33,660 nucleotides of DNA from Colimorpha sp002372855 (GTDB lineage: Bacteria; Bacteroidota; Bacteroidia; Bacteroidales; P3): NCBI GenBank assembly GCA_946621635.1, contig CAMOOR010000019.1:1-33660 (forward strand), read 5' to 3'. The notes below the pieces were generated by a model, which saw nothing but the letters and a program-made list of their open reading frames with translations, was not told the origin of the DNA and searched no databases. Shown one piece after another: positions 16,349 through 24,857 of this stretch. Every line of letters starts with the position of its first letter. Positions within the stretch are counted from its first letter, which is position 1. The translations under genes and the position numbers were made by a program.

Positions 16349-17560
16349 TCACTGCACCACCACCTTCCTGACCGTCGTGGCCGCGGGCGTGGTGAGGCGG
16401 AGGAGGTAGGGTCCGGCGGCGAGGCGGCTGACGTCGAGCGTGGCCGTGGCTCGGAAGTCGACGGCCATCACCTCGCGCCCGCCGAGGTCCGTCAGGACGG
16501 CGCGGACGGGACTGTCGTCACCGGCCTCCAGGACAAGGCTGCCGCTGGCGGGATTGGGATACACCTCCACGCGCAGGTCGGCATCGGCGCCGCTCACCCC
16601 GGTGATCAAATTGCGGAAGCCGAATTGTAAAACCCCGGGGTTGAGCAGGGTGGAGTCGTAGCTGTAATGCTGGTAGCGGCACAGGCTCTGCAGCTTCACC
16701 CAGTAGAACGCCTCCGGCGCCAGGCTGTCCAGGCGGAGGGTCGTGTCGGCGGTCTCGTACACGACGGTGTCGTCCGGCCCTTCGACGGTCACGCGGTAGC
16801 TGTCGCCGGAGCCGCTGTTCCACTGGAGCACCGCCCACCCGTCGCCCCGCTCTCTCATGCGCAGCCCCGAAGGCCTTCGGCAGCGCGTCCTGTCGGGCTC
16901 CAAGATCGGGAACTCAAAACCCCAGTAATTTTTCCAGCTCTGAGCGTTTCCAGACGGTATCTCATTTCCCCAAATACCGGGAACCCCATCTCCTTCCACT
17001 ACTCCATAACGTTGGGAAACAGTGTCGTTAATTAAACCTATAGTCGTAACTTCGTGAAAGTCGTTGTCGTATAAACTTCTATACCCACGAAATCTGGCAA
17101 CAACATAGAAGGTGTCTGTCATTAGCCACGGGCGATGGAAGTAGGCTTCAGAACATTGTTCTACAAGTTCGCATTCGCTCGCTAAATAAGAAAGTATATC
17201 TTCCTTCCCCCTGCATTTAAAGTATCGTACCAAAGAAGAAGAGTCGATCCAAACAGTGTCGTAGAAAGTGTAGTGTAAATCCTTCTTCGTTGCCAACGAA
17301 ATGCTGATGGCAGAATCCAACGGGCAATACCCTCTGATAGAAGCACCGTAAATCATAGTGCCAGTGTCGGCAATCTGTTCAAAAAAAACACTATATCCTG
17401 AAAAGGAGGCACGTGGTCTAGTGTCAATCCTTAATGTATCTCTATGAGGGTAAAACATGTAACAATTATCACCCTCCGTGACGGTATCTTGACCATGCAT
17501 CGGGGCAAACGCAAGCAGGCTCAACAACAAAAGGCTGATTTTCTGCGTCATCTTTTTCAT
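16349..17560 (-). CDS. Secreted protein with fibronectin III-like domain and T9SS type A sorting domain
   Basis: The 403-residue protein has a Sec signal peptide (LLLLSLLAFAPMHGQ) and an N-terminal domain of about 210 residues that I do not recognise. A fibronectin III-like domain follows (about 235-300; RPSGLRMRERGDGWAVLQW to LAPEAFYWVKLQSLC). The C-terminal sorting domain (about 325-403) has VEVYPNPASGSLVLE, LTDLGGREV, LDVSRLAAGPYLLRL and a final KVVVQ. Such domains direct cargo through the Por/type IX system to the cell surface, where it is anchored or released. The 3' half is GC-rich while the unrecognised N-terminal part (about 16.95-17.56 kb) is clearly AT-richer, suggesting a different origin for that part. 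Confidence 0.85.
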   Translation of the reverse strand: MKKMTQKISLLLLSLLAFAPMHGQDTVTEGDNCYMFYPHRDTLRIDTRPRASFSGYSVFFEQIADTGTMIYGASIRGYCPLDSAISISLATKKDLHYTFYDTVWIDSSSLVRYFKCRGKEDILSYLASECELVEQCSEAYFHRPWLMTDTFYVVARFRGYRSLYDNDFHEVTTIGLINDTVSQRYGVVEGDGVPGIWGNEIPSGNAQSWKNYWGFEFPILEPDRTRCRRPSGLRMRERGDGWAVLQWNSGSGDSYRVTVEGPDDTVVYETADTTLRLDSLAPEAFYWVKLQSLCRYQHYSYDSTLLNPGVLQFGFRNLITGVSGADADLRVEVYPNPASGSLVLEAGDDSPVRAVLTDLGGREVMAVDFRATATLDVSRLAAGPYLLRLTTPAATTVRKVVVQ

Positions 17561-17602
17561 ATTCAGTTGGTTTTATTGTTTATAACAAAATGGATTATGC
17601 TG

Positions 17603-17610
17603 CAAATATA
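17603..17610 (-). promoter_or_regulatory. Probable -7 element of the T9SS cargo gene
   Basis: On the minus strand this reads TATATTTG, a match to TAnnTTTG, 43 bp upstream of the ATG at 17560. The upstream -33 box is poor. Confidence 0.5.
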
Positions 17611-17705
17611 CAAAATTTTTCAATACAGGGAGAAAAAAAACAACACACGTTAAAGAAAAAAAACGGTGCTCGCAAGTGCCTGTCGCACACCGCCCCGACA
17701 CCTGC

Positions 17706-17852
17706 CAAATTCGGCCCTTCTCATATAGTTCCTATATACTTCTCATATACTTCTTATATCACCTATATAAGAAGTATATGAGAAGTATATGAGAACGATA
17801 TAAGAACGATATAAGAAATGCCGAATTATGTACCTCTTCGACCCCTCTCGGA
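17706..17852. repeat. AT-rich 11-bp-unit inverted repeat with GCCGAATT ends
   Basis: Two arms of 11-bp units meet head to head near 17762. The left arm begins CAAATTCGGCCC and the right arm ends GCCGAATTATG, followed by CCTCTTCGACCCCTCTCGGA. The right arm (17778-17852) equals the reverse complement of 33586-33660 with one mismatch in 75 bp. The left arm (17706-17746) equals the reverse complement of bases 1-41 exactly. The 387-bp gap (17561-17947) contains this repeat and the promoters but no gene. Confidence 0.9.
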
Positions 17853-17895
17853 GTGGTCGCGGGGAGGGGCAAACGAGGGTGCGGGAAAAAATGTT

Positions 17896-17926
17896 TTTGT
17901 CGGTTGAGAATATTTGTGTATTTTTG
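17896..17926 (+). promoter_or_regulatory. Bacteroidota-type promoter of the 7TM-HD gene
   Basis: TTTG (17896-17899), a 19-nt spacer, then TATTTTTG (17919-17926). This places the start of transcription just before the ATG at 17948 and argues against the in-frame upstream ATG at 17828, which lies in repeat DNA. Confidence 0.85.
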
Positions 17927-17947
17927 CAGTTCGAAATTTTTATTGGA

Positions 17948-19843
17948 ATGGGAAAGATACTGTCCGGAACGGTACGCCGTTTAAGCTTGATATACAGGAT
18001 ACTGGCAATGATTGTCACGTCGTTGCTCATTGTGCTGATGTTCCCCCACGAGGGGGGCGCGGAGCGCTACGACTACAAGGTGGGGGCCCCGTGGAGGGGC
18101 GCGGACCTGACGGCGCCGTTCGATTTTGCCGTGATGAAGAGCACGGAGGATGTGCAGGAGGAGGAGGAGCGCGAGCGCGGCGAGGCCATCCTCTACTACA
18201 CCAAGGTGGGCAACGGACGCCGCATCGAGGTGCCTAAGGGCGAGGAGTGGGGCCGCGTGAGCGAGGGACGCCGCGTGGTGGTGCTGGAAGGCAATGTGGG
18301 ACGCGAGTACAAGATGGGTGATTTTGAATGGGTCGAACCAAACGACAGCATAGGCGGCGTCAAGGCGGACTATGTGCTGGACCGCAGCCGCACGACCCTG
18401 GAGCTGGAGAGCCGTCTGAGCCAGTTGAACTATGAGAGCGAGCTGGTGATGGCGGGCGAACGCATCGTGGGCAAGGGCGAGGTGGTGACCGAGGAGAAAG
18501 GCCGCCGCATAGCAGCCCTGGAGGTCGAGGAGGACCGCCGTTTCGCCGAAGGCTTCAACGTGTGGGGCCAGATGGCCGGACAGCTGCTGCTGGCCATGAT
18601 TTCGTTCGTGGCACTGTATATGTTCCTGCTGAACACACGCCACCGCATCCTCGAGGACAACCGAAGGGTGCTGATGGTGCTGGTGGCCGTGCTCATGGTG
18701 TCGGCCATGGAGGCCATGATGGTAAGGATAGCGCCGGAGTGGGTGCTGCTGGTGCCTATGTGCGTGGTACCCATACTGATGCGCGTGTTCTTCGACATGC
18801 GCGCGGCACTCTATATCCATCTCACCACGGTCATCGTGCTGGCCAACCTGGTGCCCAACTCGTTCGAGTTCATCTTCTACCAGCTGGTCACCGGCATGAT
18901 GAGCATCATCGCGGTGAGGAACCTGGAGAAGAGGGCGCAGTTCTTTGTGCTGTCGGCCGTGATATTCGTCAGCTACTCGCTGATTTACACCGCCGGCGTG
19001 CTGAGCCAGGACACCAATTTCGAAGGGCTGCAGGTGGAACGCTACCTGATGTTCTTCCTCAACGCCGTGCTGACGCTGCTGGCCTACCCGCTGATCTACC
19101 TCTTCGAGCGGTTGTTCGGCATGACGACGGCGCTGACGCTCATGGAGTTGAGCAGCACGAACAACGAGGCGTTGCGTACCTTGAGCCGCCGTGCCCCGGG
19201 GACGTTCCAGCACTCGGTGCAGGTGGCCAACATTGCGGAGGACGTGGTCTCCGAGCTGGGCGGCGACGCGCTGCTGGCGAGGGTCGGCGCCCTGTACCAC
19301 GACATCGGCAAAATCCGCAACCCCATCTATTTCACGGAGAACCAGACCAGCGGCTTCAACCCCCACGACGAGCTGGACAATGAGGAGAGCGCGCGCATGA
19401 TTACCAGCCACGTCACCGAGGGCCTCAAGCAGGCGCGCAAATACCATCTGCCCGCCGAGGTGCAGGACTTCATACGCACGCACCACGGCACCACCATGAC
19501 GGGCTATTTCTACGCCAAGGAACTGGAGAAACACCCCGACGGCGACTTCGACGTGAGCGCCTTCCGCTACCCCGGTCCGCGCCCCTACAGCCGCGAGACG
19601 GCCGTGGTGATGATCGTGGACACCGTCGAGGCGGCCTGCCGCAGCCTCAAAAACCATACCAAGGAGAGCACGGACGCTATGATCGACAAGTTGATAGACG
19701 CCAAGATAGCCGCCGGACAGCTGGACAACTGCCCCCTGAGCTACGGCGACATCGCCCGCGTGAGGAAGATACTGAAAGAGAAGATGATGAGCATCTACCA
19801 CGTGCGCGTGGAATACCCGAAAATAAATGGGGGCAAGTCTTAA
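17948..19843 (+). CDS. 7TM-HD membrane phosphodiesterase (PgpH/YqfF-like)
   Basis: The 631-residue protein has one N-terminal membrane segment, an extracytoplasmic domain (about 30-200), about seven membrane helices (about 205-395) and a cytoplasmic HD domain. Metal ligands are seen in FQHSVQVANIAE (His422), HDIGK (His451, Asp452), SHVTEG (His488), THHGT (His512/513) and MIVDTVEA (Asp558). PgpH-type proteins hydrolyse c-di-AMP to pApA at the inner membrane; that activity is inferred from family and architecture. ATG 17948 is chosen over 17828 because it follows the promoter at 17896-17926 and begins the first membrane segment. The 3' end runs straight into an 8-bp tandem array. Confidence 0.88.
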   Translation: MGKILSGTVRRLSLIYRILAMIVTSLLIVLMFPHEGGAERYDYKVGAPWRGADLTAPFDFAVMKSTEDVQEEEERERGEAILYYTKVGNGRRIEVPKGEEWGRVSEGRRVVVLEGNVGREYKMGDFEWVEPNDSIGGVKADYVLDRSRTTLELESRLSQLNYESELVMAGERIVGKGEVVTEEKGRRIAALEVEEDRRFAEGFNVWGQMAGQLLLAMISFVALYMFLLNTRHRILEDNRRVLMVLVAVLMVSAMEAMMVRIAPEWVLLVPMCVVPILMRVFFDMRAALYIHLTTVIVLANLVPNSFEFIFYQLVTGMMSIIAVRNLEKRAQFFVLSAVIFVSYSLIYTAGVLSQDTNFEGLQVERYLMFFLNAVLTLLAYPLIYLFERLFGMTTALTLMELSSTNNEALRTLSRRAPGTFQHSVQVANIAEDVVSELGGDALLARVGALYHDIGKIRNPIYFTENQTSGFNPHDELDNEESARMITSHVTEGLKQARKYHLPAEVQDFIRTHHGTTMTGYFYAKELEKHPDGDFDVSAFRYPGPRPYSRETAVVMIVDTVEAACRSLKNHTKESTDAMIDKLIDAKIAAGQLDNCPLSYGDIARVRKILKEKMMSIYHVRVEYPKINGGKS

Positions 19844-19947
19844 AGTCGTAAAGTCGTAAAGTCGTAAAGTCGTAGAGACGTAGAGTTATAGAGACGTAGA
19901 GGTGTAGAGACTTAGAGTCGTAGAGGTGTAGAGACGTAAATGCTTAG
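19843..19947. repeat. 8-bp tandem array (GTCGTAAA/GACGTAGA), left of the four-helix gene
   Basis: About 12 degenerate 8-bp units begin at the stop codon of the 7TM-HD gene: first near-identical GTCGTAAA, then variants such as GACGTAGA and GGTGTAGA. A shorter array of the same unit, inverted, follows the next gene at 20345-20395. Confidence 0.9.
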
Positions 19948-19987
19948 AGGTAATAAAAGGATTTTTTAGTATAAACAAAAATGGAAT

Positions 19988-20338
19988 ATGAAAACAAGCT
20001 TTGAGAATCTGTTTGTTTGGCAGGAAGCACGCGAACTTGTCAAACTAATTTACCGGATAATGGAAGTTTGTCGAGATTGGGGATTCAAGGACCAAATACA
20101 ACGTGCAGCAGTAAGTATAATGAACAATATTGCCGAAGGTGCAGACAGTGGATCGGATTCAAAATACGCCAATTTCCTCAATATCGCTCACGGCAGTTGC
20201 TCCGAGGTCAGAAGTATGGCTTATTTGTGTGAGGATTTACGAATCTGCAGTCCAGAAGATGCAGAGGACATCCGGAGCAAATCACGAGTGATATCGTCGG
20301 GAATAAACAGCTTGATAAAAAGTATAAACAATAAATAA
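19988..20338 (+). CDS. Four-helix-bundle protein, S23/IVS-encoded family
   Basis: The 116-residue protein has family signatures near the N-terminus (FENLFVWQEARELVKLIYRI), in the middle (DQIQRAAVSIMNNIAEGA) and in the FLNIAHGSCSEVRSMAYL segment. Family members were first found in 23S rRNA intervening sequences; the fold is also used by the Avd accessory protein of diversity-generating retroelements. Here no rRNA or reverse transcriptase is near. GC content is visibly lower than in the flanking genes. It is bracketed by inverted arrays of the same 8-bp unit (19843-19947 and 20345-20395), which suggests a transferred cassette. The molecular role is unknown. Confidence 0.88.
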   Translation: MKTSFENLFVWQEARELVKLIYRIMEVCRDWGFKDQIQRAAVSIMNNIAEGADSGSDSKYANFLNIAHGSCSEVRSMAYLCEDLRICSPEDAEDIRSKSRVISSGINSLIKSINNK

Positions 20339-20344
20339 TTTATT

Positions 20345-20395
20345 ATCGTAGAGGCAACGACTCTATAACTCTACGGCTCTACGACTTTAAAACTT
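20345..20395. repeat. 8-bp tandem array (CTCTACGA), inverted relative to the left array
   Basis: About five units (CTCTATAA, CTCTACGG, CTCTACGA, then CTTTAAAA) are the reverse complement of the array at 19843-19947. Together they form imperfect terminal inverted repeats around the four-helix gene. The array ends 7 bp before the YfhO ATG. Confidence 0.85.
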
Positions 20396-20401
20396 AATAA
20401 G

Positions 20402-22891
20402 ATGAAAAAGAAGAACGTTTGGATTCATGTGTTGATGGTTGTGCTGATGCTGGCAGTGGGATGCGTGTACATGTCGCCCGCCCTGGGCGGCAAGGTGATA
20501 CGCCAAGGCGACATCGAGCACTTCGAGGCTATGGCCTACAGCCAGAAGGCTGAGAAACAACTGACCGGCAAGACGCCCCACTGGAACAGTTCCATGTTCA
20601 GCGGCATGCCCGGCTACCAGATTACCAACGACCCGCAGAAGCAGGTCTTCCAGCCCGCCACCGGTGCGCTGACGCTGCGCTGGCTGGGCCTGGACCGCAA
20701 CATCGGTGTGCTGTTCCTCTACCTGCTGGGGTTCTACGTGGCCCTGATAGCTTTCGGCCTGAATCCGTGGCTGGCCCTCATCGGAGCCCTGGGCTTCGGC
20801 TTGGGAAGCTACAATATCATCATCATCCAGGCGGGCCACATCACCAAGGCGTGGGCCATGGGCATGATGGCACCGGTGATGGCAGGCATGGTGCTGGCGC
20901 TGAAGAGCGCCGTGGACGAGACACTTGACAAGAAGCGCCGCACCAGGCGCGTGCTGTGGGGGAGCCTGCTGTTCACCTTCTCCCTGACGGTACAGATAGC
21001 CTTCAACCACATACAGATAACTCTCTACACCGCCATAGCCTGCCTGATGATCGGCATCGCCTACCTGGTGGTGGCCATCCGCAAGCACAAGCTTCCCTCC
21101 TTCGCCCTGAAGACGGGCATACTGGTGGCGGGTGCCGTGCTGGCCTTCGGCTGCAACGTGAGACTGCTGATGGTGAACGAGGAATACGTGAAATACACCA
21201 TGCGCGGCGGCGGCGAGCTGACCATAGGCCCCGACGGCCAGAAGCTGGCCGAGGACCAGATGCAGAAGGACGGTCTGGACATCGACTACGCCTACAACTG
21301 GAGCTATGGCATCGGCGAGACCTACACGCTGCTGGTGCCCGGCGCCCTGGGAGGAAGCAACAACGAGCCCATCGACGCCGAAAGCGAATACGGCCGCACC
21401 TTCCGCACCGAGCAGGCACCCCTCTACTGGGGCGGCCAGCCGGGGACGAGCGGTCCGGTGTACTTCGGCGCCATCGTGATACTGCTCTTCCTCATGGGCA
21501 TGATGCTGACCAAAGGGCCCGAACGCTGGTGGATACTGGCGGCGAGCGTGCTGGCCATCATGCTGTCGTGGGGCAGCAACCTGATGGGATTCAACGAGTG
21601 GATGTTCAACCACGTGCCCCTCTACAACAAGTTCCGCACGCCGAGCATGGCGCTGGTGCTGGCCAATGTGTGCATGGCCCTGCTGGCGGCGCTGACGCTG
21701 AAGGCCGTGTTCGACAAGGAGCGCGACCGCCAGCGGGTGAACCGCGCCCTGTACATCGCCACCGGTGCACTGGGAGTGCTGATACTGGGCGTGATGGTGG
21801 CTTCGGGCAGCTTTGGATACAGCGGCTCGTTCGACGCCAAGTACGGCGAACAGTCCTACGGACAATACTGGCAGCTGGCTTCCGACCTGCTGAAAGGCGA
21901 GCGCGCCTCGCTGCTGAAGAGCGACTCGTGGCGCAGCTTGATTTTCATCCTGCTCACCGCCGCCGTGCTGTGGCTCTACAACAACGAGAAGCTGAAGAAG
22001 CAATGGATTGCCATGAGCCTGGTGGGAGTGCTGATTGTGGTCGACCTCTGGGGCATCGACCGCCGCTACCTGAACGACAACAACTACGTGGAGAAAGAGC
22101 AGCTGACGCTGAAACGCCAGCAGTACGACTACGACATCGACCAGCAGGCGCAGCGCTACGGCGACCACGACTACCGTGTGTTCAACCTGGCCACCGACGT
22201 GTTCAACGACGCCATCCCCTCGGCCTTCCACGACCAGATTGGCGGCTACAGCCCGGCGAAACTCAACCGCTACCAAGACCTTATCAGTTTCCATATCGGC
22301 TATGGCAACCAGGCCGTGCTGAACATGCTGAACATGCGCTATGTGGTTCAGCGCCAAGGCAACCAGGCCGTGGTGATGCGCAATCCCGACGCCCTGGGCA
22401 ACGCATGGTTCGTGCAGGAGGTGAAAGCCGTGGGCAGCGCCGACGAGGAGATCATGGCCCTGCGCGGCTTCGACCCCGCCCGCACGGCGGTGGTGGACAC
22501 CAGCAAGTGGAAAGTGGCGACCGGGCAGTGGGCCGTGGACAGCGCGGCGAGCATCCAACTGGTGCCGGATGCCGTGAAGAACTCCGATTATATCAAATAC
22601 GAGAGCCGGAGCACGAAGGACATGCTGGCGGTGTTCAGCGAGATACACTATGCTCCCGACTGGCGTGCCTACATCGACGGGCAGCCGGCCGAATACATCC
22701 GTGCCAACTACGTGCTGCGCGCCATGGTGGTGCCTGCCGGCAACCATGTGATTGAATTCAAGAACGAGGCTCCGCGATTCAACCGCCTGGAGAGCATCGG
22801 CGTGGTGGTGTCCATCGTGACACTGCTGGCCATGGCCGGAGCCATCGTGCTGGTATACTGGAGAAAGAAAAAGAAGGAGGAAAAGGCATGA
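20402..22891 (+). CDS. YfhO-family membrane protein
   Basis: The 829-residue polytopic protein has about 12 membrane helices. The first begins at residue 6, a large outside loop follows (RQGDIEHFEAMAYSQKAEKQ), and a soluble domain lies before the last helix (about 790-815) and the Lys-rich tail. The early loop with PHWNSSMFSGMPGYQ and the later RYVVQRQGN, YSPAKLNRYQD and IHYAPDWRAYIDG are typical of Bacteroidota YfhO proteins, GT-C-like membrane proteins thought to help glycosylate envelope polymers. Its stop overlaps the start of the GT2 gene (ATGA), so they are translationally coupled. The start is ATG 20402, right after the 8-bp array. Confidence 0.9.
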   Translation: MKKKNVWIHVLMVVLMLAVGCVYMSPALGGKVIRQGDIEHFEAMAYSQKAEKQLTGKTPHWNSSMFSGMPGYQITNDPQKQVFQPATGALTLRWLGLDRNIGVLFLYLLGFYVALIAFGLNPWLALIGALGFGLGSYNIIIIQAGHITKAWAMGMMAPVMAGMVLALKSAVDETLDKKRRTRRVLWGSLLFTFSLTVQIAFNHIQITLYTAIACLMIGIAYLVVAIRKHKLPSFALKTGILVAGAVLAFGCNVRLLMVNEEYVKYTMRGGGELTIGPDGQKLAEDQMQKDGLDIDYAYNWSYGIGETYTLLVPGALGGSNNEPIDAESEYGRTFRTEQAPLYWGGQPGTSGPVYFGAIVILLFLMGMMLTKGPERWWILAASVLAIMLSWGSNLMGFNEWMFNHVPLYNKFRTPSMALVLANVCMALLAALTLKAVFDKERDRQRVNRALYIATGALGVLILGVMVASGSFGYSGSFDAKYGEQSYGQYWQLASDLLKGERASLLKSDSWRSLIFILLTAAVLWLYNNEKLKKQWIAMSLVGVLIVVDLWGIDRRYLNDNNYVEKEQLTLKRQQYDYDIDQQAQRYGDHDYRVFNLATDVFNDAIPSAFHDQIGGYSPAKLNRYQDLISFHIGYGNQAVLNMLNMRYVVQRQGNQAVVMRNPDALGNAWFVQEVKAVGSADEEIMALRGFDPARTAVVDTSKWKVATGQWAVDSAASIQLVPDAVKNSDYIKYESRSTKDMLAVFSEIHYAPDWRAYIDGQPAEYIRANYVLRAMVVPAGNHVIEFKNEAPRFNRLESIGVVVSIVTLLAMAGAIVLVYWRKKKKEEKA

Positions 22892-23790
22892 TGCTGAGCG
22901 TCATCCTGTGCACCTACAACCGCGAGCGATACATCTACAACGTGCTGCAGAGTATCGCCGCGGGAGGTTTTGGAGACTACGAGATAGTGCTGGTGAACAA
23001 CAACAGCACCGACGGCACCGAGGGTGAGTGCCAGCGCTTTGCGAAGGACCACCCCGAGGTGGCGATGCGCTACTGCGTGGAGAAGCAGCAGGGACTGTCG
23101 TATGCCCGCAACCGCGGCATCATGGAGTCGCAGGGCGAGGTGCTGGTGTATGTGGACGACGACGCGGTGGTGAACCGGGAATACCTTCAGACATACGCCG
23201 ACTTCTTCAACCGCAACAAGGAGGCTGTGGCTGCCGGAGGCCCCATCACCCCGCGCTACGACGGCTGCGAGGAGCCTTCGTGGATGAGCCACTACACGCG
23301 CCAGCTCGTCACCGGCGAGCTGAACCTCGGCACACGCGAACGGGAGTTCCCCAAGGGGGCTTTCCCCGGCGGCGGCAACGCAGCCTACCGCAAGAGCGTA
23401 TTCAACGAGGTGGGCCTGTTCAACGTCGAGCTGGGCCGCAAAGGCAACAGCCTCATCGGTGCCGAGGAGAAGGACCTCTTCGACAAGATGACGTCGCGAG
23501 GCATGAAGTTCTACTACCTGCCGAACGCCATCCTCTACCACCTCATACCGCCCAAGAAACTAACGCAGGACTACTTCGACCGGCTGACCTACGGCATCGG
23601 CGTCAGCGAACGCTACCGCACACAACAGATAGGCCGGAAGAAATACCTGAACCGCCTGCTGAAAGAAGCCGTCAAATGGGGCGGCACGATGGTGCTGTGG
23701 ACAGGCTTCGCCCTGAAAGGCCAATTCGGCAAAGGCAACAAACTGGTGGCCTTCCGCAAGAACGTTACACGGGGACTGCTGAAAACCTAG
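22888..23790 (+). CDS. Family 2 glycosyltransferase
   Basis: The 300-residue GT-A enzyme begins with SVILCTYNRERYI and has DYEIVLVNNNSTDGT and the metal-binding VYVDDDAVV (about residues 88-96). GGGNAAYRKSVF and IGAEEKDLFDKM supply the acceptor and catalytic-base regions. It lacks long membrane segments, so it is probably a cytoplasmic enzyme at the inner membrane, adding a sugar to a lipid-linked glycan. It overlaps yfhO by 4 bp. Its TAG overlaps the stop codon of the convergent gene on the other strand by 4 bp, exactly where base composition changes. Confidence 0.9.
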   Translation: MMLSVILCTYNRERYIYNVLQSIAAGGFGDYEIVLVNNNSTDGTEGECQRFAKDHPEVAMRYCVEKQQGLSYARNRGIMESQGEVLVYVDDDAVVNREYLQTYADFFNRNKEAVAAGGPITPRYDGCEEPSWMSHYTRQLVTGELNLGTREREFPKGAFPGGGNAAYRKSVFNEVGLFNVELGRKGNSLIGAEEKDLFDKMTSRGMKFYYLPNAILYHLIPPKKLTQDYFDRLTYGIGVSERYRTQQIGRKKYLNRLLKEAVKWGGTMVLWTGFALKGQFGKGNKLVAFRKNVTRGLLKT

Positions 23791-24857
23791 AGAGCCATCT
23801 GGTTGTATTTTCTGTAAGGAGGTACCATTTTCCCGAAATGAGCCTTCAATCGCGGGTGTATATCACTTCCATACCAATCAGCCTCAACACTTTCGGGGAA
23901 AGAATTGATTGAGGAGGAGCAGATGGTAATTGCCCGGTCGACACTTGCGCCGAGCAATACCAAAAGTTGCATGTTGACCTTCTTGTCATATATGGCAACC
24001 TGTGGAAAATATTTTCGATAATCGAATCGATCGCGAGGATGCAGTTTGAGTAGCAGATTTTCCTCCCCATAACAGTGAAAAATCTTTTTAAGGATATCCA
24101 CATATTCAGACTCGGACAGTATCTGGTCGTCAACCATTGGCTGGGTAAGAAACATGCAATGTCGACTGGATAAAAGGGAGATATCGTCTTTACCCACACT
24201 GAACACATGCTTCACGAAAGCACGACTCTCCGAGGAAGCGTCCGCCCACATCCGTTCCATCGACTTAATATACACTGGTTTGTCTTTAAAAACCACTGCG
24301 TCGTTTTCCTCGGTCAAATAGAATGCTGTGCACTGTGGATTGTTTCCCCATCCGAATACCGCCACAGGGCCATACAGCAGTTCTTCCATTTTACCTCGAA
24401 GAGTGTGACTTCGTTTCAGCTGCCGCTGATACTCGACACTTTTCAACTGCATGTTCTGCGAGATTCCTAGAGGACCGTCAGAAAGAAGGGCATATTTACA
24501 TTTGCCAATAAACGACGGGGCAAATCCAACATCAAAAGCGAATACCTGGGCCGATTTGATAAAAGGGAACTTCCAACCGCACAACAATCGATCTCTAAAC
24601 TTGCACAACGCCCTTCGCAGAGACATTTTCTCCCCTGTCTGTCCGAAAGACACTCTCACAGCAGCCAAATGCGATGCCACCTCAGTCGGTACAGCGTAGC
24701 CAAGAAAGTATGCGGTATGATTGGCCACTGTATCCTTGTCGAAAAGCAGCAAATACTGCAATAAAGCATGGATGGAGGGGGTTATGCAAACATGGGTAAC
24801 CTCGTCATAAGGTATTGTCAACCGACCATCGGCTGAACAGATTTTTTTTTTAACCAT
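23787..24857 (-). CDS. GT52/polysialyltransferase-like glycosyltransferase
   Basis: The 356-residue protein looks like a GT-B transferase. It has no clear membrane segment; the C-terminal half has LLLKLHPRDRFDY followed by ICSSSINSFPES, the K.HPR and SS..N pattern of lipooligosaccharide sialyltransferases (GT52) and bacterial polysialyltransferases. Use of a CMP-activated acid sugar fits its place last in a cassette with a CMP-sugar synthetase. The start codon overlaps the previous stop by 1 bp (TAATG). Codons 3-6 contain a run of ten A (24842-24851), where slippage would shift the frame, so on/off phase variation is possible. The gene is AT-rich compared with GT2 next door. The family assignment is by motif only. 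Confidence 0.6.
   Translation of the reverse strand: MVKKKICSADGRLTIPYDEVTHVCITPSIHALLQYLLLFDKDTVANHTAYFLGYAVPTEVASHLAAVRVSFGQTGEKMSLRRALCKFRDRLLCGWKFPFIKSAQVFAFDVGFAPSFIGKCKYALLSDGPLGISQNMQLKSVEYQRQLKRSHTLRGKMEELLYGPVAVFGWGNNPQCTAFYLTEENDAVVFKDKPVYIKSMERMWADASSESRAFVKHVFSVGKDDISLLSSRHCMFLTQPMVDDQILSESEYVDILKKIFHCYGEENLLLKLHPRDRFDYRKYFPQVAIYDKKVNMQLLVLLGASVDRAITICSSSINSFPESVEADWYGSDIHPRLKAHFGKMVPPYRKYNQMAL

Noticed and set aside
17828..17947. N-terminal extension of the 7TM-HD protein
   Set aside because: It lies in repeat DNA and includes the promoter; ATG 17948 gives the normal first membrane segment.
19988..20338. Diversity-generating retroelement based on the Avd-like fold
   Set aside because: There is no reverse transcriptase, template repeat or variable repeat in the window; only the four-helix fold is shared.
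19988..20338. 23S rRNA intervening sequence
   Set aside because: No rRNA sequence flanks the gene; both neighbours are protein-coding.
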